DNA of 64,000 nucleotides from positions 1,302,001 through 1,366,000 of the forward strand of contig CAXXHF010000002.1 in the NCBI GenBank assembly GCA_963669405.2, given 5' to 3'. Position numbers and translations under genes: made by a program. The notes beneath the pieces are model-generated. The model saw only the letters and a list, made by a program, of their open reading frames with translations, did no database searches and was not told the DNA's origin. Source of the DNA: Aureisphaera sp963669405. Its GTDB lineage: Bacteria; Bacteroidota; Bacteroidia; Flavobacteriales; Flavobacteriaceae. Below, in pieces: positions 9,446-17,932 of the stretch (position 1 is the stretch's first letter; each line of letters begins with the position of its first letter).

Positions 9446-12400
9446 ATATAAAATATTTACTTATTGGGGGGTTACTCACTCTGGCCTTTGCTTGCCAAAA
9501 GGAATCTTCAGATCCTATTCCAAAACAAACTTTTCATTACAATCACAAAATATTTGAGATCAACAAGCTCCCCCCTCGGGCTAGTTTCTTTGGATTTGAG
9601 TCTTATCAACTAAAAAACAAAGAAACATCAAAGCGATTTATGGATCTTAATGGCCCTTGGAAATTTCATTGGGTAAAAGATCCCAAAGAACGCCCTACTA
9701 CTTTTCAGCATACAAATTATGATGATTCTGGATGGGACGAAATACCCGTTCCAGCTAATTGGGAAGTAGAGGGTTACGGCAAACCTATTTATTTAGATGA
9801 ACGTTACCCCTTTACTACGCAATGGCCAGATGCACCTACCGATTACAACCCAGTAGGCACGTATAGAAAGACGATCCATATTTCTGAAGACTTTCTAAAG
9901 GAAGATATTATTCTTCATTTTGCTGGGGCCAAATCAGCTATGTACGTTTATATAAACGGTGTTTTTATAGGATACTCTCAAGGAAGTAAAACACCCGCTG
10001 AGTTTTCTATTTCACAGTTCCTAAAATCGGGTGAAAACCTAATTGCACTACAAATGTTTCGTTGGAGTGATGCCAGTTATTTAGAAAGTCAGGATATGCT
10101 TCGTATGAGTGGGATAGAGCGCGATGTTTATTTGTACACACGACCCAAATCACATGTTATGGATTATTGGGTAAAGACATCCTTGGATTCTTCCTATAGT
10201 TATGGACACCTTGAAAGTGAAATCATCCTAAAAAATGAAGACTCCAGAAATAGCGAACGAACTATCACTACTGAAATCATGTATGATGGAAAGTCCATAC
10301 AAGAAACTTCCCAAAATATGGTTGTTCCTGCCAGGACCACCGTCAGTTCTTTTTCAAAAGTAATTATTGAAGAAGTCTTACCATGGTCTGCAGAAACACC
10401 TAATCTGTATCAATTTAAAATCACTTTAGAAGATCCTTCAAATCCTGAAAACAATCAATTTATCACACAAAACATCGGGTTTAAAACAGTTGAAATTAAA
10501 AATGGTCAAGTATTAGTCAATGGGAAAGCCGTTTATTTCAAGGGAGTAGATCGTCATGAAACCGATCCATATACGGGGCACGTGGTTTCAAACGAATCTA
10601 TGGAACGTGATATTCGTTTAATGAAAATGAACAATATTAATGCTGTCCGAAGTGCCCATTACCCCAATGATCCTTATTGGTTGGATTTATGTGACAAATA
10701 TGGGTTATATGTTATTGATGAAGCCAATATTGAAAGTCATCCTTTGGCCATTTCTGAAGACACACAAATAGGAAACGAAATGTCTTGGTATCCGGCACAT
10801 CTTTCCCGTACCCAAAGAATGTTCTTCAGAGACAGAAACCACCCTTCCATCTATTCCTGGTCATTGGGAAATGAAGCTGGAGAAGGAGAAATCTTTAAGC
10901 GAACCTATACTTGGTTGAAAGAAAATGACTCCACACGAATCGTACAGTACGAACCAGCAGGAAAAGAAGACTATACAGATCTTTATTGCCCTATGTACCC
11001 TAAACCAGAATACCTCATTGAACATGCGGAAAGTAGTTCCGAAAAGCCTTCTATCATGATCGAGTATTGTCATGCAATGGGAAATTCTGTTGGAAACCTT
11101 CAAGACTATTGGGATATTATAGAAAAATACCCCAATCTTCAAGGCGGATATATTTGGGACTGGGTAGACCAGAGTTTAGAGTATACAGATGAAAATGGCA
11201 AACCATATTTAGCCTATGGACACGATTATCATCCCGACCTGCCAACCGATGGCAATTTTTTGAACAACGGCCTTGTGGATCCCTATCGAAATCCTCACCC
11301 ACATTTATCTGAAGTAAAAAAGGTGTACGAGCCTGTCCAGTTTCAATATTTGGGTAATGGAATGGTTGAAATTGAAAACAAAAATTTCTTTAAAGATTTA
11401 TCAGATCAGCAAATTACATATAGACTATTAAAAGACGGAGTTGAGGTGTTGTCTAAAAATGAAACTTCCTTGGATGTAGCTCCACAAAGCAAAACGACTT
11501 TTCAAATAGAAAGCTTAACCAATCTTTTTTCTAATGATGCCGAATATGTTTTAGAACTGAGCCTTATTCAAAAAGACAGTTCACAACTTATCCCGAAAGG
11601 ACACGAAATTGCTTGGGATCAGTTTGTACTTCAATCTAAAGAACCTACTTCAGAAAATACGATTGTAAATAATCTTTCTCTCGAAGAAAAAAACAATAGT
11701 TTTCGCCTTTCCAATGATTTGGTTGAATTGAATTTAGATTCACAATCGGGTGAAATTATTTCTTGGATTTTTGATGGCAACGAAATAACCCGAGAACCTC
11801 TTAAACCTAACTTTTGGAGACCCCCCACAGACAATGACCTTGGTAATGGTATGGACCAATGGGCACAAGTATGGCAAAATGCTACTTATCATTATACTGC
11901 CACCCTTCAGCAAACCCCTGCCAAAACACCACAAGGAATTACATTTACCGTGACCTATAGCCTTCCTGAGAATATTGCTGAAACAACAATTCAGTACACC
12001 CTAATTCCTGATGGAAGCTTACAGGTTAATTTTCGTTTTCAACCATTAAAAAATGATCTCCCAAACATTCCCAGGTTAGGTATGTACATGACATTATCAC
12101 AATCATTCAACACTTTGAATTGGTATGGGAAAGGTCCACAAGAAAGTTACTGGGATCGAAAAACAGGACAAAAAATTGGAGTTCACTCACATAGCATAAC
12201 CGATGGATTTCATCGCTATTCCCGACCCCAAGAAACAGGAAACAAAACAGACGTTCGCTGGGCAGCTCTGCAATCTGATATTCTCACTTTACAGGCAACA
12301 TCAGACAAATTGTTTAACACCAGTGCTTGGCCTTTTAGTATGGCAGAGTTGGACTTTTTCAGTGATGAAGGAGCTGAATCAGCTTCTGGTTTAGTCCCTG

Positions 12401-12585
12401 TTACCAAGAAGCATGGTGCAGATATTGTCTTAGGCAATACAATTCAATGGAATATTGATTATCTTCAAATGGGCGTTGGAGGAGATACTTCTTGGGGAAG
12501 ATTGATTCATGAAGAATACACCATCCCAGCAAACAAAACATACGAATACTCTTTTACCGTTAAACCAAAACAACTAACAAAATGA
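9442..12585 (+). CDS. GH2 beta-galactosidase (LacZ-like) lipoprotein
   Basis: The 1047-residue protein begins with a clear lipoprotein signal (LAFAC near residue 18). GH2 domains follow in order: sugar-binding (about 50-230), Ig-like (about 240-345), TIM barrel (about 350-640) and a beta-galactosidase small-chain domain from about 740 (FWRPPTDNDLGNG). The acid/base is E478 in LGNEAGEG and the nucleophile is E541 in MIEYCHAMGN. The metal and substrate motif SAHYPND is also LacZ-like. Its ATG overlaps the fusion gene's stop (ATGA), so the two are translationally coupled. With the hydroxylysine-type enzyme upstream, galactosyl-beta-hydroxylysine is a candidate substrate; ordinary beta-galactosides are the default alternative. 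Confidence 0.92.
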   Translation: MNIKYLLIGGLLTLAFACQKESSDPIPKQTFHYNHKIFEINKLPPRASFFGFESYQLKNKETSKRFMDLNGPWKFHWVKDPKERPTTFQHTNYDDSGWDEIPVPANWEVEGYGKPIYLDERYPFTTQWPDAPTDYNPVGTYRKTIHISEDFLKEDIILHFAGAKSAMYVYINGVFIGYSQGSKTPAEFSISQFLKSGENLIALQMFRWSDASYLESQDMLRMSGIERDVYLYTRPKSHVMDYWVKTSLDSSYSYGHLESEIILKNEDSRNSERTITTEIMYDGKSIQETSQNMVVPARTTVSSFSKVIIEEVLPWSAETPNLYQFKITLEDPSNPENNQFITQNIGFKTVEIKNGQVLVNGKAVYFKGVDRHETDPYTGHVVSNESMERDIRLMKMNNINAVRSAHYPNDPYWLDLCDKYGLYVIDEANIESHPLAISEDTQIGNEMSWYPAHLSRTQRMFFRDRNHPSIYSWSLGNEAGEGEIFKRTYTWLKENDSTRIVQYEPAGKEDYTDLYCPMYPKPEYLIEHAESSSEKPSIMIEYCHAMGNSVGNLQDYWDIIEKYPNLQGGYIWDWVDQSLEYTDENGKPYLAYGHDYHPDLPTDGNFLNNGLVDPYRNPHPHLSEVKKVYEPVQFQYLGNGMVEIENKNFFKDLSDQQITYRLLKDGVEVLSKNETSLDVAPQSKTTFQIESLTNLFSNDAEYVLELSLIQKDSSQLIPKGHEIAWDQFVLQSKEPTSENTIVNNLSLEEKNNSFRLSNDLVELNLDSQSGEIISWIFDGNEITREPLKPNFWRPPTDNDLGNGMDQWAQVWQNATYHYTATLQQTPAKTPQGITFTVTYSLPENIAETTIQYTLIPDGSLQVNFRFQPLKNDLPNIPRLGMYMTLSQSFNTLNWYGKGPQESYWDRKTGQKIGVHSHSITDGFHRYSRPQETGNKTDVRWAALQSDILTLQATSDKLFNTSAWPFSMAELDFFSDEGAESASGLVPVTKKHGADIVLGNTIQWNIDYLQMGVGGDTSWGRLIHEEYTIPANKTYEYSFTVKPKQLTK

Positions 12586-13013
12586 AAAAGATCATTTATT
12601 TCTGTTGCCTATTAGCATTTACTGCCTGTACCGCACAAACTACTGAAGCTGAAGACAAAAAAGCCATTCTTGCTGTTATGAAGACTCAGGAAAAAGCTTG
12701 GTCCAATAATGATCTAGAAGGATTTATGCAAGGGTACTGGAAAAGTGACTCCCTAAAGTTTTATGGCAGTCGCGGCCTTACCAAAGGTTGGGACCAAACT
12801 CTAGCCAACTATAAAAAAGGGTATCCTACCAAGGAACATAGCGGAACCCTTAGCTTTGTTATAGACGATATTTCTAAAATTGAAAACAACAGTTATTGGG
12901 TTATGGGGCAATATCATTTAAAACGAAGTGTGGGCGATGCCAACGGTAATTTTCTGATCATTTTCAAAAAAATAAATGGTGAATGGAAAATTGTAGCAGA
13001 TATGTCATCCTAA
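12582..13013 (+). CDS. DUF4440/SnoaL-like (NTF2 fold) secreted lipoprotein
   Basis: The 143-residue protein has a lipoprotein signal (AFTAC near residue 16) and then a compact NTF2-like domain with the DUF4440 pattern: AILAVMKTQEKAW, a mid-region GW.Q....Y, and a C-terminal FKKINGEWKIVAD. It overlaps the GH2 gene by 4 bp. Members of this fold bind small ligands or are catalytic, and the function here is unknown. The operon position suggests an accessory role in the same periplasmic process. Confidence 0.83.
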   Translation: MKKIIYFCCLLAFTACTAQTTEAEDKKAILAVMKTQEKAWSNNDLEGFMQGYWKSDSLKFYGSRGLTKGWDQTLANYKKGYPTKEHSGTLSFVIDDISKIENNSYWVMGQYHLKRSVGDANGNFLIIFKKINGEWKIVADMSS

Positions 13014-13046
13014 ACCTAGAAAATCCTCCCTATTAATATTTTAAAT

Positions 13047-14372
13047 ATGAATACAATGTCAAAGCTCAAACTCATTTTACCAGCAACTCTCCTTTTCTTT
13101 CTTATGGGTTGTGGAACTACCCAGAAGCTTGAAGTTATAACCCCTGTTTTGGCCAAGTCTAACATGGAGAAAATTGCCTCTATGGACAATGTGATCCGAA
13201 TTGAAAAGCGGGAAGCTATAAGCCATTTTGATGAGAATTATGAAATCTGGTTTAAACAACCTATAGATCATAGCGATGCCAGTAAAGGTACATTTTTGCA
13301 AAAAGTATATCTTGGTTTTGAGAACGATACACTTCCTGTTTTTGTAGAACTACAGGGATACGGAATCTACACGGAGAAAGCTGGGGAATTGGCAAAGCAT
13401 TACAATGGAAATCAATTAACCATAGAACATCGTTATTTCAATTATTCACGCCCAAAAGAAATAGATTGGAACACCTTAACGGTAGAAAATGCAGCAAAAG
13501 ATCAAGCTGCCATCATTTCATCTATTCGTGATGCTATATACCCTAAGGCCAAATTCATTACCACAGGAATATCCAAAGGTTGTCAGACTACCATGGCGCA
13601 TCGTCGTTACTTCCCAAATAATGTGGATGCTTCGGTTTGTTATGTAGGCCCGTTGAATTACCAAAGAGAAGATCCGCGCGTCTATGAATTCTTAAGAAAT
13701 GTGGGAACTGCAGAAGAAAGGGCACAGGTAAAGGCATTTCAAGAACTATGTTTTCAAAATAGAGCAGCGCTGTTGCAGATCTTAAAAGATACTGCAAAAG
13801 AGAAAGGTATGACTTGGGAATTTGGAGAAGAAAAAGCACTGGACTATAGTATTTTAGAATACTCATTCGCCTTTTGGCAATGGGGAGCCAAAACAAGTGA
13901 TATTCCCGGAAGCAGAGCTACAGTTGAAGCCATCTATAAACATTTGATTGATGTCGTGGGATATGGTTTCTTCGAGTCTAAATCGGTTGAAGATCTGCAA
14001 CCCTATTTTTGGGCAGCACTTACCGAACAGGGTATTTATGGTTACGAAACAGCCCCGTTCAAAAAATATATGGGTACTGAAGAAGTCTACAGATTTGAAT
14101 GGGCTTTCCCAGAAGGAATCAATAAAGAATACAATTTGAAGCCTATGCAGGAAATTAAATCGTTCTTGGATACATCGGCAGAGAAAATGGTTTTCATTTA
14201 TGGGGAATACGATGCATGGAGTGCTACGGCTGTAGATTTAACTGATGACGCAGAAAAAAGGGAGCTATACAAGTTTGTGAAGAAAAAAGGAGACCATACC
14301 ACCCGAATCAAAACCTTTTCAGAAGAAGACCAGAAAAGAATCTATACGATTATAGATAGCTGGCTGAAATAG
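13047..14372 (+). CDS. S37-type prolyl tri/tetrapeptidyl aminopeptidase, lipoprotein
   Basis: The 441-residue protein has a lipoprotein signal (FLMGC near residue 22). The alpha/beta-hydrolase nucleophile motif GISKGCQTTMAHRRYFP (about residues 173-190) matches peptidase family S37 (PS-10), followed by DASVCYVGPL and a C-terminal FIYGEYDAWS and GDHTTR that can hold the acid and His. S37 enzymes release N-terminal tri- or tetrapeptides after proline. It lies 33 bases after the DUF4440 gene and ends 4 bases from the stop of the convergent Xaa-Pro aminopeptidase. Both fit breakdown of proline-rich peptides. In the motif the second Gly of the usual GxSKGG is Cys. Confidence 0.83.
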   Translation: MNTMSKLKLILPATLLFFLMGCGTTQKLEVITPVLAKSNMEKIASMDNVIRIEKREAISHFDENYEIWFKQPIDHSDASKGTFLQKVYLGFENDTLPVFVELQGYGIYTEKAGELAKHYNGNQLTIEHRYFNYSRPKEIDWNTLTVENAAKDQAAIISSIRDAIYPKAKFITTGISKGCQTTMAHRRYFPNNVDASVCYVGPLNYQREDPRVYEFLRNVGTAEERAQVKAFQELCFQNRAALLQILKDTAKEKGMTWEFGEEKALDYSILEYSFAFWQWGAKTSDIPGSRATVEAIYKHLIDVVGYGFFESKSVEDLQPYFWAALTEQGIYGYETAPFKKYMGTEEVYRFEWAFPEGINKEYNLKPMQEIKSFLDTSAEKMVFIYGEYDAWSATAVDLTDDAEKRELYKFVKKKGDHTTRIKTFSEEDQKRIYTIIDSWLK

Positions 14373-14376
14373 TAAT

Positions 14377-15672
14377 TTAAGTTTGGCTCATTAAAGCTTC
14401 AATTTCATCTATCTCTATAGGCATAGTAGCAGATAAATTTATATTTCCGTCTGCTGTGATGAGATAATCGTTTTCCAGACGGCAACCTATTTCTTCTTCG
14501 GGAATATAAATGCCAGGTTCACAGGTTAATACCATCCCAACTTCTAAGGGTTGACTGTACAAGCCTACATCATGTACATCCAATCCTAAATAATGAGCGG
14601 TACCATGCATGAAGTATTTCTTATAAAGTGGATTTTCAGGATTTTGATTATCAATGGCCTTTTGCGTAAGCAAACCTAATCTAACCAACTGCTGCTCTAC
14701 CAATTTGGCCATTTCCTTTTCATAATCTGCTGGAATAATTCCGGGTTTTAGAAGTTTACTCCCCAATTTTAGGCAGGACAAAACGGCTTTATATATTTCC
14801 TTTTGGCGTGGTGTAAATTTTCCATTTACTGGGAAACACCTTGTAGTATCGCTATTGTAATTACCATAGCAAACTCCAAAATCCATCAGAACCATTTCAC
14901 CATCTTTGCATACAGCACTGTTTTTATTGTAATGCAGTACGCTAGCATTTTTCCCAGTAGCAACAATAGGTTTAAAGGCATGTCTAATAGCTCCAGATTT
15001 TACTAAGTTGTAGGTTAGTTCTGCCTCCAACTCATACTCCCACATTCCTGCTTTGCAGGTTTTTAAAACACGATTAAAAGAGGCTACACTTATATCGATC
15101 GATTTTTGAATCAGGGCAATTTCTATTTCTGATTTCACAGGACGTAATTCTCTAGTAATCTTGGCCGCTCTATGGTATTTGTGCAAAGGATATTTTTCTT
15201 TACACCATGCAATCATTCGGTCCTGTTTTGTTTGCTGATCTTTGGTAACTCGTTTTTTATGTTCATTATGGCCTAAATAGAGCCCATCTGCTTCAAAAGC
15301 CATTAGCTGAAGAATTTTCTCAAAATCCTCCTGCCATTCTATCCTTCTAATTCCTGAAATTTCCGAAGCTTCTTCCTTGGTCAACTTTTCTCCATCCCAT
15401 TGCCTCTTATCTTCATTGGTTTTCTCCATGAAGAGAATTATTCGGTTTTCGGGTTCATATGCGTGTGGATATAAAACAAGCGTTGTATTTTCTTGATCAA
15501 TTCCAGAAAGATAAAACAGATCATTGTTTTGGGCAAAGCCCATCACATCATCGGCATTGGTATGCTTAATATCATTGGAGGTAAGAATTGCTATTGTATT
15601 CTCCTCCATTCGTGTTGAGAAAGCATCACGATTTTTTACAAACAAGGAGTTATCAATTTTTGTATAACGCAT
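14377..15672 (-). CDS. M24B Xaa-Pro aminopeptidase (aminopeptidase P)
   Basis: The 431-residue protein has an N-terminal creatinase/AMP_N domain (about 1-130) and a pita-bread metallopeptidase domain. The metal ligands are visible in order: D in MDFGVCYG, D in NSDTTRC, H in HGTAHYLGLDVHD, E in TCEPGIYI and E in RLENDYL. It has no signal peptide and is therefore cytoplasmic. It releases N-terminal residues from peptides with proline or hydroxyproline in position two. It is the last gene of the minus-strand 4-hydroxyproline train, one base after the oxidase gene. Confidence 0.93.
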   Translation of the reverse strand: MRYTKIDNSLFVKNRDAFSTRMEENTIAILTSNDIKHTNADDVMGFAQNNDLFYLSGIDQENTTLVLYPHAYEPENRIILFMEKTNEDKRQWDGEKLTKEEASEISGIRRIEWQEDFEKILQLMAFEADGLYLGHNEHKKRVTKDQQTKQDRMIAWCKEKYPLHKYHRAAKITRELRPVKSEIEIALIQKSIDISVASFNRVLKTCKAGMWEYELEAELTYNLVKSGAIRHAFKPIVATGKNASVLHYNKNSAVCKDGEMVLMDFGVCYGNYNSDTTRCFPVNGKFTPRQKEIYKAVLSCLKLGSKLLKPGIIPADYEKEMAKLVEQQLVRLGLLTQKAIDNQNPENPLYKKYFMHGTAHYLGLDVHDVGLYSQPLEVGMVLTCEPGIYIPEEEIGCRLENDYLITADGNINLSATMPIEIDEIEALMSQT

Positions 15673-15673
15673 A

Positions 15674-16921
15674 TTAAAAGGTTCTATCGGGATGAAAAGG
15701 TTCTATTGTCATAGACGTTTTTTGTCCTGCAACAATTTCAGAAACCAACTTTCCAGTGGCAGGTCCCAAACTCCAACCCATCATAGCATGTCCTGTAGCA
15801 ATGGTAAGGTTACTACATTTAGAAGAACGTCCCAAAAATGGTAGTCCATCTGGAGTGCAGGGCCGTAGACCACAAGCCGCATTTTCTTTTTCTTCTTGGT
15901 TTATTTTCAATCCAGAATAATACTGAGAAGCTGCTTTCGCAATTGCATCAACCCTCACAGGGTTTATTTTATGGTTTATCCCATCTATTTCCATAGTACC
16001 AGCAAAACGCGTAAAACCACTCATGGGGGTTACGGCTACCTTGGCTTCTACCAAAATGGCTGGGGTTTTTATTCCAGTAGCTCGTTCTACATTGATACGA
16101 TATCCTTTACCTGCTTGTATGGGTATTTTCAATCCGAGTTTCTTTACTAGAAGCGGACTCCATGAGCCTGCTGCAAGAATAACCTCATCACAAGATAATG
16201 TTCGTTTTGAGGTAATTACTTCAGAAATGTTAGTCTTAGAAACTTTTATATCCTGTACTTCTTCTTCGGAATAAATAACAACTCCATTTTCTTTGAGATA
16301 GTGCTGCATTTTGGCCATAAATACAGAAGGTGTCATATGGGCGTCACAATCATAATAAACAGAGCCTGCAATATCTAGATCAATTTCTGGTTCATATCTT
16401 TGGGTGTCTGTCTTTGTTAATTCTACTACATTGAGCCCTTCTGAAATAGCCTTTTCCCCTACCTTCCATTCTTCTTCCAAAGCATTTTCAGTTTTGCACA
16501 GCATCAAAAGACCGTTTCGTTCATAATGAAAATCGAATTCACTAGTAGATTTCATTTCCTCATATAATTCCCTACTCCATAAATTGATATCCTTAATTAT
16601 AGGAATGGCCCTATCTACTTTAGCTTTTGTTGCAGATTTTTTAAAAGCCCACCCCCATTTCAGAAATTCTTTATTCAATCGAGGTTTCACATAAAAAGGA
16701 CTGGCTGGATTCAACATCCATTTCAATCCTTTAGTAATCATACCAGGTGCAGATAACGGAATAATATGACTTGGAGTGATGTAACCCGCATTAACATAGG
16801 AGGCTCCTCCGTTCATTTTGGATTTATCAACTACAATAACATCATGACCATCTCTATGAAGATAATAGGCTGAACAAAGCCCGATAATACCTCCACCTAT
16901 GACAATAACTTTTTTACTCAT
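15674..16921 (-). CDS. D-amino-acid oxidase family FAD enzyme, probable cis-4-hydroxy-D-proline oxidase/dehydrogenase
   Basis: The 415-residue DAO-family protein begins with a dinucleotide-binding motif VIVIGGGIIGLCSAYYL and ends with the FAD-contacting pattern CGLRPCTPDGLPFLG and TGHAMMGWSLGPATG. It starts directly after the epimerase stop, as part of a tight train. In the known 4-hydroxyproline pathway the epimerase makes cis-4-hydroxy-D-proline, and an FAD enzyme of this family oxidises it to pyrroline-4-hydroxy-2-carboxylate, the substrate of the DHDPS-family deaminase encoded upstream. The electron acceptor cannot be told from sequence. Confidence 0.88.
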   Translation of the reverse strand: MSKKVIVIGGGIIGLCSAYYLHRDGHDVIVVDKSKMNGGASYVNAGYITPSHIIPLSAPGMITKGLKWMLNPASPFYVKPRLNKEFLKWGWAFKKSATKAKVDRAIPIIKDINLWSRELYEEMKSTSEFDFHYERNGLLMLCKTENALEEEWKVGEKAISEGLNVVELTKTDTQRYEPEIDLDIAGSVYYDCDAHMTPSVFMAKMQHYLKENGVVIYSEEEVQDIKVSKTNISEVITSKRTLSCDEVILAAGSWSPLLVKKLGLKIPIQAGKGYRINVERATGIKTPAILVEAKVAVTPMSGFTRFAGTMEIDGINHKINPVRVDAIAKAASQYYSGLKINQEEKENAACGLRPCTPDGLPFLGRSSKCSNLTIATGHAMMGWSLGPATGKLVSEIVAGQKTSMTIEPFHPDRTF

Positions 16922-17932
16922 TTAGATAACTTGAAATCCGTAAGCATACGGATCGTCCTCAGGATCAATAGTAATAATATTGTGTCCATAAATTTTAGCC
17001 CAACCTTTAATGGATGGGATAATGGCTTTTTTGCCATCAATTTCAGTTTCTTCTTCTATAGATCCTTCAAAAGTGGAACCTATAAAACTTTCATGAATAA
17101 AGGGTTCTCCTTTTTTTAGTTTTCCTTTTGCATGCAACTGAGCCATCCTAGCAGAAGTTCCTGTTCCACAAGGAGAGCGATCTATCGCCTTGTCTCCGTA
17201 AAATACTGCATTCCTGCCAGAGGAAGAAGTATGTATTGGAGTTCCTGTCCATTGCATATGGCTTACATCCCGAATGGTTTTATTTTCAGGGTGAATAAAA
17301 TGGTCTGGGTATTTCTCATTGATTCGTTTCCGAACTACTTGTGAATACTGTATCAATTTACTAGCCGTAAAATCCTGTACCCCGCTAAAATTTTCTTGTG
17401 GATCTACAATGGCGTAGTAATTTCCTCCATAGGCGACATCAAAGGTGATTTCTCCCAATTCTGGACATTTCACTGAAAGTCCTTCAGCTGCCAAATAGGA
17501 ACTTACATTCTTTAGTTTTACCCAAGCAACCTTTCCATTTCTCTCTTCATAGTCAATAGCTACTAACCCTGCTGGTGTTTCCATACGAATTTTACCAGGA
17601 GTTTTGGGAGTTACCAATCCTTCCTCAACAGCAATAGTTATTGCTCCTATGGTTCCATGACCACACATGGGTAAACATCCTGAGGTTTCTATAAACAATA
17701 TCCCAAAATCATTTTCAGGGAATTGAGGTTCAAAAAAGAAACTCCCGCTCATCATATCATGACCGCGGGGTTCAAACATAAGTCCTTTACGTATCCAGTC
17801 GTAATCCTTTAAAAAATGCTGTCTTTTTTCACTCATGGAATCTCCCTGTAGTGGAGGGTGACCTGTAGTAACTACCCGTACCGGATTTCCACAGGTGTGT
17901 CCATCAATACAGTGAAATGTACTACGACCCAT
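16922..17932 (-). CDS. 4-hydroxyproline 2-epimerase (proline racemase family)
   Basis: Both catalytic cysteines are present: C90 in MCGHGTIG and C255 in SPCGTGTSARM. This marks a racemase or epimerase rather than a dehydratase. The start is taken at 17932 (MGRSTFHCIDGHTCG), which puts the family's IDGHTCGNPVR motif at its usual distance from the N terminus; an ATG at 17956 would add eight residues and lengthen the overlap with the DUF885 gene to 35 bp. The neighbouring oxidase, DHDPS-like deaminase and semialdehyde dehydrogenase point to trans-4-hydroxy-L-proline rather than proline. Confidence 0.9.
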   Translation of the reverse strand: MGRSTFHCIDGHTCGNPVRVVTTGHPPLQGDSMSEKRQHFLKDYDWIRKGLMFEPRGHDMMSGSFFFEPQFPENDFGILFIETSGCLPMCGHGTIGAITIAVEEGLVTPKTPGKIRMETPAGLVAIDYEERNGKVAWVKLKNVSSYLAAEGLSVKCPELGEITFDVAYGGNYYAIVDPQENFSGVQDFTASKLIQYSQVVRKRINEKYPDHFIHPENKTIRDVSHMQWTGTPIHTSSSGRNAVFYGDKAIDRSPCGTGTSARMAQLHAKGKLKKGEPFIHESFIGSTFEGSIEEETEIDGKKAIIPSIKGWAKIYGHNIITIDPEDDPYAYGFQVI

